In this document: positions 1-5,908 of the stretch, in pieces | How positions within the stretch are numbered: position 1 is the first letter of the stretch | How the letters are laid out: the number at the start of each line of letters is the position of its first letter | NCBI GenBank assembly: GCA_030690855.1 | Contig: JAUYFR010000223.1 | Coordinates: 1-8,864 of the forward strand | Source of the DNA: Gallionellaceae bacterium | GTDB lineage: Bacteria; Pseudomonadota; Gammaproteobacteria; Burkholderiales; Gallionellaceae | Direction of reading: 5' to 3' | Length of the DNA stretch: 8,864 bases | Notes under the pieces: model-generated | What the model saw: the letters and a program-made list of their open reading frames with translations, nothing else | The model's database searches: none | Told to the model about the DNA's origin: nothing | Translations under genes and position numbers: made by a program

Positions 1-495
1 TGCAATGATTTATCTTGGGATTTTGGCGAACACTACAGCGTACAAACCGTGGGCATCAATAACGAGTTGCGCAAGCCAGGTAGTGCTGTTTACGAACAAT
101 GGGCGAAGCAGGTGCTGCGCTACAACAACGGACACATTCCAAAATACGGCGCGATCTGGCTGACCTACTATCCCAACATCATGGTTGAGTGGTATCCGAA
201 TACACTGGTGGTGAGTACCATCATTCCTCGCGGCACCGAGGCCTGTACCAACGTCGTCGAGTTTTACTATCCCGAAGATATTGTGCTGTTCGAACGCGAA
301 TACATCGAAGCAGAAAAACAGGCATATCACGAAACTGCAGTGGAAGATGACATCATCTGTCTGAAAATGCAGCAAGGGCGCAAAGCGCTTTATCAGCAAG
401 GTATTGAGGAGGTAGGGCCGTATCAGTCACCGACTGAAGATGGCATGCTGCACTTCCATGAGTTTTTGCGCCGCAATCTTGATCCGCACCTCTAA
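1..495 (+). CDS. Aromatic ring-hydroxylating dioxygenase alpha subunit, C-terminal part (5' truncated by window edge)
   Basis: The reading frame is open from base 1 and gives 164 residues ending at TAA 493-495; the start lies outside the window. The sequence resembles the catalytic C-terminal domain of Rieske non-haem iron oxygenase alpha subunits (Ring_hydroxyl_A). It carries a central beta-sheet core (WLTYYPNIMVEWYPNTLVV) and a helix with a paired aspartate (VEDDIICLKMQQG, fragment residues about 115-127). One of these Asp residues would be the carboxylate iron ligand of the 2-His-1-carboxylate site. The tail GMLHFHEFLRRNL is typical of the family's C-terminus. The N-terminal Rieske [2Fe-2S] domain would be upstream and is not seen. 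Family members hydroxylate or demethylate aromatic and quaternary-amine substrates using a reductase partner. The substrate cannot be inferred here. A GTG at 49 could be mistaken for the start, but homology-like sequence continues upstream of it. Confidence 0.88.
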   Translation, partial: CNDLSWDFGEHYSVQTVGINNELRKPGSAVYEQWAKQVLRYNNGHIPKYGAIWLTYYPNIMVEWYPNTLVVSTIIPRGTEACTNVVEFYYPEDIVLFEREYIEAEKQAYHETAVEDDIICLKMQQGRKALYQQGIEEVGPYQSPTEDGMLHFHEFLRRNLDPHL

Positions 496-507
496 CGGCT
501 GGCTGGT

Positions 508-587
508 TTTTTGTAGGTCGGGTTTCAACCCGACAGGGTTTAGTGAATCGAAGAAAAAATGTCGGGTTGAAACCCGACCTACAAAAA
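508..587. repeat. REPIN-like element: perfect 28-bp inverted repeat, TTTC subtype
   Basis: Two 28-base arms (508-535 and 560-587) are exact reverse complements separated by a 24-base spacer. Each arm contains GTAGGTCGGG, then TTTC, then AACCCGAC, flanked by T or A runs. Each arm is itself nearly palindromic (GTCGGGTT-TC-AACCCGAC), so it can fold alone or with its partner. This is the layout of REP doublets (REPINs) mobilised by RAYT transposases; that assignment is inference from structure and from the well-known GTAGGTCGGGTT-type repeats of many proteobacteria. It begins 12 bases after the oxygenase stop and ends 44 bases before the EamA gene. Its transcript would form a long stable hairpin that could protect the upstream mRNA 3' end. 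There is no following T-run, so it is not a classical terminator. Confidence 0.9.
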
Positions 588-631
588 CACTTACGCCTCA
601 AGTGGCTAGCAATTAACCAGAAGAGATTAAG

Positions 632-1474
632 ATGGGCGCACTATGGATGTTGGTTGCTGGCTTGCTCTTCGCCTGCATGGGCGTTTTCGTCAAACTCGGC
701 GCTGCGCACTTTTCAAATACTGAACTTGTTTTCTACCGCTCTTTCATCGGCCTGTTTGTGGTCTATGCCTTAATCCGCCAACAACGCGGCTCACTGCGCA
801 CACCCTACTGGCGCGGACACTTATGGCGTGGGCTCTCAGGCTCCATTGCACTGATGTTATTTTTCTACTGCCTCACTGTGCTACCACTTGCCACCGCAAT
901 TACGCTCAACTACACCTCACCGTTATTTCTGACAATTTTAACGATGTGGATTTTTCGCGAGCGCTTTCATCTGCCGCTGGTTTCGGCCATCGTGCTGGGT
1001 TTTATCGGCACCATATTGCTACTACACCCCACACTCGAAAAAGAACAAATCATTCCAGGACTGCTGGGTTTAATTTCAGGATTGCTAGCCGGTGTCGCCA
1101 TGTTTAACGTGCGCCAACTAGGCGCGTCTGGCGAACCCGAATGGCGCGTGGTGTTTTACTTCAGCCTCATCGCCTCAGTCTTCGGTGGTGTCGGCATGTT
1201 ACTCACCGAGGTTCACCCCATCACGACAGCAAGCATTCCACTATTATTGGGCTTAGGCATCAGCGCCACTTTGGCGCAACTCGCCCTGACACGAGCGTAC
1301 ACAAGAGGTAGCACTTTGGTCGCCAGCACCCTGTCGTACAGCACCATTGTTTTCGCCAGCATATTTGGAATTTTTTTGTGGGGAGAAACACTTCCTGCAG
1401 AAGGATGGCTCGGCATCGCGCTCATCATTAGCAGTGGTGTGTTAAGCTTTAGAACATCACCGAAACATAAGTAA
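632..1474 (+). CDS. EamA/DMT-superfamily transporter
   Basis: A 280-residue, highly hydrophobic protein with about ten membrane segments (roughly residues 2-22, 29-49, 66-84, 87-108, 113-132, 139-160, 172-191, 201-221, 228-250, 255-273). It forms two tandem EamA repeats, about 2-132 and 142-272. Family-typical signatures are the N-terminal stretch with GVFVKLG, the ELVFYRS motif at the start of TM2, and LNYTSPLF with the following WIFRERF at the end of TM4. In the second half, AYTRGSTLVASTLSYSTIVFA is the usual TM8-TM9 segment. The length is normal for the family. Relatives in the inner membrane export amino acids, nucleobases or other metabolites; the substrate is not deducible. The ATG at 632 is chosen because AGAAGAG (619-625) lies 6 bases upstream and the first TM starts at once. 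It is probably transcribed with the small gene 10 bases downstream. Confidence 0.9.
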   Translation: MGALWMLVAGLLFACMGVFVKLGAAHFSNTELVFYRSFIGLFVVYALIRQQRGSLRTPYWRGHLWRGLSGSIALMLFFYCLTVLPLATAITLNYTSPLFLTILTMWIFRERFHLPLVSAIVLGFIGTILLLHPTLEKEQIIPGLLGLISGLLAGVAMFNVRQLGASGEPEWRVVFYFSLIASVFGGVGMLLTEVHPITTASIPLLLGLGISATLAQLALTRAYTRGSTLVASTLSYSTIVFASIFGIFLWGETLPAEGWLGIALIISSGVLSFRTSPKHK

Positions 1475-1484
1475 AAAGGAAATC

Positions 1485-1832
1485 ATGATTACCATTCAAC
1501 AAACCAATACCCTCGTCAATATCGCCGTGCTAGGTGAATTCACGATTGCCGACTTCAAACAGTTTGAGGAGAACGTAAGCTATAAACTCAAAACGCCAGG
1601 TGAAATTGATTTGCTATTTGATCTGCGCGGCATGATCGACTACACCGCCGATGTGGCATGGGAAGAGATTAAATTTTTCAGCCGCGAACACCAGCACGAC
1701 TTCAGCAAAATCGCCGTCGTAACGGATGACCAGTGGATTACTTGGCAAGCGTGGTTATCACGCATTTTTGTTGATGCGGATATTCGCGTATTTGGCGATT
1801 ACGAAGAAGCGCAGGCGTGGGTTCAGCCCTAA
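1485..1832 (+). CDS. SpoIIAA-like STAS/SEC14-domain protein
   Basis: A 115-residue soluble protein with no signal peptide or membrane segment. The alternating pattern fits the SpoIIAA-like family (PF11964 type): an N-terminal strand pair (NTLVNIAVLGEFTIADF, residues 8-24), a central strand with acidic-aromatic end (EIDLLFDLRGMIDYT, 40-54), FSKIAVVTDDQW (73-84) and a C-terminal RVFGDYEEAQAWV (101-113). This fold is shared with STAS anti-sigma-factor antagonists and SEC14 lipid-binding proteins. The true ligand or partner in this subfamily is not established, and no obvious phosphorylatable-serine motif of classical SpoIIAA stands out. The start is supported by AAAAGGA (1474-1480) four bases before the ATG. 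It begins 10 bases after the transporter stop, so co-transcription is likely. Confidence 0.8.
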   Translation: MITIQQTNTLVNIAVLGEFTIADFKQFEENVSYKLKTPGEIDLLFDLRGMIDYTADVAWEEIKFFSREHQHDFSKIAVVTDDQWITWQAWLSRIFVDADIRVFGDYEEAQAWVQP

Positions 1833-1839
1833 AAAAGAC

Positions 1840-1875
1840 GCTCAATTTAATCGCAACCAATTGATTGAATTGAGC
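1840..1875. terminator. Intrinsic terminator between convergent genes (best on minus strand)
   Basis: The arms GCTCAATTTAATC (1840-1852) and GATTGAATTGAGC (1863-1875) form a 13-bp stem with one G-T type pair and a 10-base loop. Read on the minus strand, the stem is followed after GTC by six T residues (the A-run at 1831-1836). This makes a good Rho-independent terminator for the PDC-domain gene. On the plus strand it is followed by a weaker U-rich stretch (TATATTAATTTCATT), so it may also stop the SpoIIAA-like gene transcript. Confidence 0.7.
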
Positions 1876-1886
1876 TATATTAATTT

Positions 1887-1921
1887 CATTACTTCAGGGC
1901 TAAGTTTTACTTGAAGTAATG
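1887..1921. repeat. Short inverted repeat overlapping the 3' end of the PDC-domain gene
   Basis: CATTACTTCA (1887-1896) and TGAAGTAATG (1912-1921) form a perfect 10-bp stem around a 15-base loop. The loop contains the TAG stop of the minus-strand gene (1900-1902). There is no clear T-run on either side. It is probably a secondary hairpin assisting the adjacent terminator or protecting the mRNA end. Confidence 0.5.
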
Positions 1922-2865
1922 CCACGCCAAAACTCAGTTTCCTTGCACAAAAATTCATCGTAAGGAATGTAGTGCGAGCCATCACAAGAAAACGTTAGGC
2001 CGACTAAGCCATTAAATATACTTAACGTACCCGATCGCAAATAAAACATATCGTCCAGCAAACGTAGCGTACGAAACTCCTCTAACACCTCCCGCACCCG
2101 GCTCATTGGCACCATCGCAGTCTCAGGGTAAGTCGCGCGAGGAAACGCAAAACAAATATCAGGATCAATCAACGCCTCAATATCCAACAAGCGATAGCGA
2201 TAGGGGTCTTCCATCACCCACACAATCGCTCGACTACTAGAGAAGTGCAGCATCACATGAAACACCCCGTGATAAAGCATCAGCTCGGTCACCACGCCAA
2301 TCACGTTATCAAGATGCTGATCCATCAAGCTCTCAGCGCGAGTTTGTTGAAACACCGTACTGCGAATAGAGGGATCGCCTTTCACCTGCTGCCAGTGGCG
2401 CGGCTCCTCATACAGCGCACTGGTCAAAGGCAAATCACGTAAACCAAAATAAACGCCGATGTACCCCAGCAGCTCACCCGACAAGTCACGCACACTTTGC
2501 GTCGCTGTGAGCGAGGGTCGACGCTCTTGCAAACTGATGTAGGCACCCGACAAGGTAAACTCAGCATGCTCTGTCAGCTCACCCAAATAGGGACGCATAG
2601 AGCGATCTCGCCCTAAGCCCATCTGCGGCCCTTCGTGGCTGATATTGTCGGTTAGTTGAATCAAATTCGCATCCAGCACATAAAGATGCTTACAGTACGG
2701 CAGTTCTTTCAGCGCATCACCCAACAAGGATTCAAGTTGTGCGCGATCACCCCACGCCTTAGCGCATCGCAAGGCGAGTTGATGCAAGGGCTCGCGTAAC
2801 ACCGTCGCGAGTAAAGCGCGCTGTTGCGCCACGCTTTCTTGCAACGCATTTTTCAAATGACTCAT
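1900..2865 (-). CDS. PDC/Cache-like sensor domain protein, apparently cytoplasmic
   Basis: A 321-residue protein with no signal peptide and no membrane helix. Residues about 17-148 resemble a PDC (PhoQ-DcuS-CitA)/Cache ligand-binding domain. An N-terminal helix leads into LYVLDANLIQLTDN (61-74), then GRDRSMRPYL (85-94), typical of the ligand-facing strand-loop. YISLQERRPSLTATQSVRD (109-127) and GELLGYIGVYFGLRDL (130-145) match the usual closing strands of this fold. Residues about 150-321 form a conserved-looking second region that I do not recognise. Canonical Cache domains face the periplasm between two membrane helices, so a membrane-free version suggests sensing of an internal ligand. It lies 72 bases downstream of the kinase-cNMP gene on the same strand, which suggests a shared transcript and pathway. 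The ATG at 2865 has only a weak purine-rich upstream site (ACGAGACC). Confidence 0.7.
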   Translation of the reverse strand: MSHLKNALQESVAQQRALLATVLREPLHQLALRCAKAWGDRAQLESLLGDALKELPYCKHLYVLDANLIQLTDNISHEGPQMGLGRDRSMRPYLGELTEHAEFTLSGAYISLQERRPSLTATQSVRDLSGELLGYIGVYFGLRDLPLTSALYEEPRHWQQVKGDPSIRSTVFQQTRAESLMDQHLDNVIGVVTELMLYHGVFHVMLHFSSSRAIVWVMEDPYRYRLLDIEALIDPDICFAFPRATYPETAMVPMSRVREVLEEFRTLRLLDDMFYLRSGTLSIFNGLVGLTFSCDGSHYIPYDEFLCKETEFWRGITSSKT

Positions 2866-2937
2866 TATTGATTGGTCTCGTGAACGTTAACTTTACACAG
2901 CGATGATCGCCCAAGTCAGTTAAAAATTGATGACGAT

Positions 2938-4242
2938 TTAACTCGGCTCATGGCTATCGCTCAACAAATGAGATATGCGCGTATTCGCCACAGAAAGCCG
3001 TTTCACCAACATACGTAAAAACACTTCGCTAAATTGATAGCGACAGCCTTGCGAAGCTTTAGCCAAAATCTCCGGATCAATTTCGATTAGCGTTAAATTA
3101 GTTTTTGCCACCACATCCGCAGAACGCTTGGAATCTTTTTCAGCTAGATGTGCCATTTCGCCAAAGCACTCCCCCTTATGCAGCAGGCCCAGCAGTCGCT
3201 CTTGTTTTAACACCTTGACCGTGCCCTGCGCCAAAATATAAAAATGCCGCCCGACTTCGCCATCGACAATGAGATGGTGATTGACATCAAATTTATGCCA
3301 CTCGCTGATACGCAACACCTCCCACAATTCGACATCCGTAAAATTTTTAAAAAATGACAACGAACGCACCGTATCAAATTTTTCCGTGTCAAAAATTTCT
3401 GCCTGCGGCTCCACGCCAGAGCTGATAAAAGCAACGAGATCTCGCGCGAATTCATCCCACGTTTGATAGCGTTGCTTGATGTCTTTTGACATCGCACGCA
3501 ACACAATGGCGTCTAACTCTTTAGGAATTTCTGGGCGGAACGTACTGGGTGGCGGTGGCTCGATGTTCATGATCTGGTAAATCATGCTGTAATTATTCGC
3601 CGCATCGTAGGGCAGCCTTCCTGTGAGCATGCGATACATCGTCACACCCAAAGAAAAAATATCCGTTTGATGATTGAGTACCTGCTCTTTAATTTGTTCG
3701 GGCGACATGTAAGCCGGCGAACCCACGCCACTCACCTGCGTACTTTGCTGGCTATCCAACATCGCCGCGCCGAAATCAGAAATTTTAATATCGCTCTCGC
3801 CTCGCAACAAAATATTGGCTGGCTTAATGTCGCGGTGAATCACGCCCTGATATTGCGCATACTCCAAAGCCTTGCAACATTTGTAAACGATTTCAGCGGC
3901 GCGACCTAAGCTAAGGAGATTGTCCACCTCGGCAATACGCTCCAAGGTCTCGCCCTCAACGTATTCCATAACGATATAGTTCACGTCACCATCCATCATC
4001 GCATCATGAATTTTTACAATGTGGGGATGAGATAATTTTCCAGCGAGCGAAGCCTCAGTCAGCAACAGCTTTCGATAAACCTTTGCAGTCGAGCTGTCAT
4101 GCAACTTATCAAAATTAAAATGCTTAATCGCGACCTGCTGGTTATTAAAAGGATCCAAGGCCAAGTACACAACACTAGTCGCGCCGCGCCCCAATTCTTT
4201 AACAATCTGATACTTTCCGATGTTATCCATTGCAATCCACAT
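2938..4242 (-). CDS. Ser/Thr protein kinase fused to a C-terminal cyclic-nucleotide-binding domain
   Basis: 434 residues; residues about 10-272 are a complete Hanks-type kinase. It has a glycine-rich loop GRGATSVVY (18-26), catalytic K40 in VAIK, helix-C E63, catalytic loop HRDIKPAN (136-143, D138), DFG at 156-158, an APE-equivalent SPE (180-182), helix-F D194 and R258. All key catalytic residues are present. After a short linker, residues about 296-425 form a cNMP-binding (CRP/PKA-R type) domain. Its phosphate-binding cassette FGEMAHL (360-366) retains E362 and the ligand-phosphate arginine in KRSADVVA (R373). No membrane helix, PASTA or PknB-type extracellular part is seen, so it should be a soluble kinase gated by cAMP, cGMP or a related ligand (inference). 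The ATG at 4242 lacks a Shine-Dalgarno. Met5 (4230), giving MDNIGKYQIV and preceded by GTGGA, is a likely alternative start. Confidence 0.92.
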   Translation of the reverse strand: MWIAMDNIGKYQIVKELGRGATSVVYLALDPFNNQQVAIKHFNFDKLHDSSTAKVYRKLLLTEASLAGKLSHPHIVKIHDAMMDGDVNYIVMEYVEGETLERIAEVDNLLSLGRAAEIVYKCCKALEYAQYQGVIHRDIKPANILLRGESDIKISDFGAAMLDSQQSTQVSGVGSPAYMSPEQIKEQVLNHQTDIFSLGVTMYRMLTGRLPYDAANNYSMIYQIMNIEPPPPSTFRPEIPKELDAIVLRAMSKDIKQRYQTWDEFARDLVAFISSGVEPQAEIFDTEKFDTVRSLSFFKNFTDVELWEVLRISEWHKFDVNHHLIVDGEVGRHFYILAQGTVKVLKQERLLGLLHKGECFGEMAHLAEKDSKRSADVVAKTNLTLIEIDPEILAKASQGCRYQFSEVFLRMLVKRLSVANTRISHLLSDSHEPS

Positions 4243-4256
4243 GACTAATTGAGTTT

Positions 4257-4285
4257 ATTTTGCGTGCTAATCCTAAGCCGTGCAA
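4257..4285 (-). promoter_or_regulatory. Weak candidate sigma-70 promoter for the kinase gene
   Basis: On the minus strand TTGCAC (4280-4285) is followed after 17 bases by CAAAAT (4257-4262), matching the -35 and -10 consensus at 3/6 and 4/6 positions. The predicted transcript would start near 4250, only a few bases before the first ATG. This would fit better with translation from the second ATG at 4230. The match is modest and may be chance. Confidence 0.25.
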
Positions 4286-4309
4286 GCCGGAGTCCCAAAG
4301 AGGATTTTC

Positions 4310-4378
4310 GTAGGTCGGGTTTTAACCCGACAGCCATTGCCTTTTTAATGCGTTTTGTCGGGTTAAAACCCGACCTAC
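4310..4378. repeat. REPIN-like element: perfect inverted repeat, TTTT subtype
   Basis: Arms 4310-4331 and 4357-4378 are 22-base exact reverse complements (one more pair forms at 4332/4356) around a 24-base core. Each arm has GTAGGTCGGG followed by TTTT and AACCCGAC, and is itself a near palindrome. It is the same family as the element at 508-587, with one base changed in the arm centre (C to T) and a mirrored change (G to A) in the opposite arm. The cores of the two copies are unrelated in sequence. It occupies the divergent intergenic gap between the kinase and bepA and may insulate or separate their promoters. Confidence 0.9.
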
Positions 4379-4396
4379 AAAAATTTTTGTCCCGTA

Positions 4397-4402
4397 TTGA
4401 CA
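4397..4402 (+). promoter_or_regulatory. Consensus -35 hexamer upstream of bepA
   Basis: TTGACA is a perfect -35 hexamer lying 19 bases after the REPIN-like element. No convincing -10 sits at 16-18 bases; the nearest AT-rich candidates are around TAAATG (4423-4428). If it is used, transcription would start near 4430-4436. This is downstream of the first in-frame ATG (4426) and favours translation from 4480. Confidence 0.3.
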
Positions 4403-4479
4403 CCATCTAAAGGATAAGAGACTAAATGTGTCTATGCCCCATGTGGGAACCAAAGCGCAAAACCGTTATCATACTGCCC

Positions 4480-5901
4480 ATGAAAAAACTGCTCCTCCCC
4501 CTGCTCTGCTCACTTACCCTAACTTGCTACGCCGATGGCTTACCTGATTTAGGCGACGTCTCTCAAGAGGCAATCTCGCCGCAACAAGAGCGCATGATCG
4601 GCGAACAAAGCATGTATCAAATCCGCGCTAACAAAAGCTATCTGGACGATGCCGAAATCGCGGATTACCTCAATCAACTTGGTGGCACATTGATTGCCAA
4701 TAGCGGCGAACCCACTCAAGCCTACGAATTTTTTGCGATTAACGACAACGCGATTAATGCCTTCGCTATGCCTGGCGGCTTTATCGGCGTCAATACCGGA
4801 TTAATCTTGCTCGCACAAAATGAATCGGAGCTTGCCTCGGTGCTGAGCCACGAAGTTGCGCACGTCACACAACATCACTTAGCGCGCATGGTGTCTGGTC
4901 AAAAGTATGACACGCTCGCTGCGATGGCCGCGATTGCCGTCGCCATCATCGCTGCCCGAGACAACCCACAAGCCGCCACCGCCGCCATCTATGGCGCACA
5001 AGGCGGCGCGATGCAGCGTCAACTCAACTTTACCCGCACCTACGAACAAGAGGCCGATCGTATTGGATTAAGCACGTTACAAAAATCCGGTTTCGACACC
5101 CGCGCAATGCCGGCTTTTTTTGAGAAGATGCAACGCGCCACTCGCATCGCCGAAGGCAATACGCCCACCTATTTGCGCACTCACCCTGTTACCGCAGAAC
5201 GCATTGCTGACGTAGGCAACCGTGTGCAGCAACACCCCTTTCACCTCGTGCCAGATAGATTCAATTTTCAACTTGTGCGCGCAAAACTCAATGCCAACAC
5301 CAAAACACCTAGCGAAGCAGTGAGCTTTTTTACTGCGGCTTTAGGTGAACAAAAATTTGGCAACCCCATCGCCAATCGCTACGGTTTAGTGCTTGCCTTG
5401 TTGCGCAACAACCAAACTCAAAAAGCCGAACAAGAATTCGCCGCATTGCAACAACAAGCCCCCACGAATGCGATGATCACCACACTGGCAGGCAAGCTAA
5501 AACGAACTAATCTTCAAGATAAAAATATCGCTAATTTTTATCGCACTGCCACACAAAATTTCCCGCAACATCGAGCGCTGATTTACGACTATGCCGAAGT
5601 ATTAATGCAAGAGCGCCGCTTTGAGGAAACGCTCAAATTACTCAACGAACAGATCATCGCTCACCCTAACGATGCAAAGCTCTACGAGCTGCAAGCGCGA
5701 ACATTTTCTATACTGGGACGAAAACAGGAGGAGCATCATGCACTCGCCTACAACTACATCTTGCACGGCAACCTGCGTGGTTCGATTGAACAACTCGAAC
5801 TCGCAAAACAAATGGGAACAGACTACTACGAACTCTCAACGATTGAGACTGAGCTGAAGCAGTTTAAAGAGATTGCTGCGGCACAGCGAAGAAAAAATTA
5901 A
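4480..5901 (+). CDS. bepA: Periplasmic M48 metalloprotease with TPR domain, BepA/YfgC family
   Basis: 473 residues from ATG 4480. Residues 1-18 are a signal peptide (MKKLLLPLLCSLTLTCYA, cleavage before DG). The mature part begins LPDLGDVSQEAISPQQERMIGEQ, typical of BepA. The zinc protease site is HEVAH (124-128), with a third ligand E191 in EQEADRIG and the regulatory THP histidine H235 (THPVTAERIAD); the substrate-binding strand is NAFAMPGGFIGVNTGL (93-108). Residues about 265-465 form the helical TPR tail. Length and motif order match E. coli BepA (487 aa), which promotes assembly of LptD into the BAM complex and degrades stalled outer-membrane proteins. An in-frame ATG at 4426 adds 18 residues and has an AGGA 11 bases upstream. 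I prefer 4480 because it gives a standard signal peptide, although no Shine-Dalgarno precedes it. The gene ends 7 bases from the convergent GT-C gene. Confidence 0.93.
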   Translation: MKKLLLPLLCSLTLTCYADGLPDLGDVSQEAISPQQERMIGEQSMYQIRANKSYLDDAEIADYLNQLGGTLIANSGEPTQAYEFFAINDNAINAFAMPGGFIGVNTGLILLAQNESELASVLSHEVAHVTQHHLARMVSGQKYDTLAAMAAIAVAIIAARDNPQAATAAIYGAQGGAMQRQLNFTRTYEQEADRIGLSTLQKSGFDTRAMPAFFEKMQRATRIAEGNTPTYLRTHPVTAERIADVGNRVQQHPFHLVPDRFNFQLVRAKLNANTKTPSEAVSFFTAALGEQKFGNPIANRYGLVLALLRNNQTQKAEQEFAALQQQAPTNAMITTLAGKLKRTNLQDKNIANFYRTATQNFPQHRALIYDYAEVLMQERRFEETLKLLNEQIIAHPNDAKLYELQARTFSILGRKQEEHHALAYNYILHGNLRGSIEQLELAKQMGTDYYELSTIETELKQFKEIAAAQRRKN

Positions 5902-5908
5902 CGGTGAG

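Noticed and set aside
49..495. Complete 148-residue gene starting at GTG 49
   Set aside because: The frame is open to base 1, and residues before the GTG continue the oxygenase domain, so this is the 3' part of a longer gene.
508..587. CRISPR repeat or classical Rho-independent terminator
   Set aside because: Only one inverted pair with no regularly spaced direct repeats, and no T-run after the hairpin on either strand.
2866..2937. Internal promoter between the kinase and PDC genes
   Set aside because: No pair of hexamers with acceptable spacing stood out, so co-transcription is the simpler reading.
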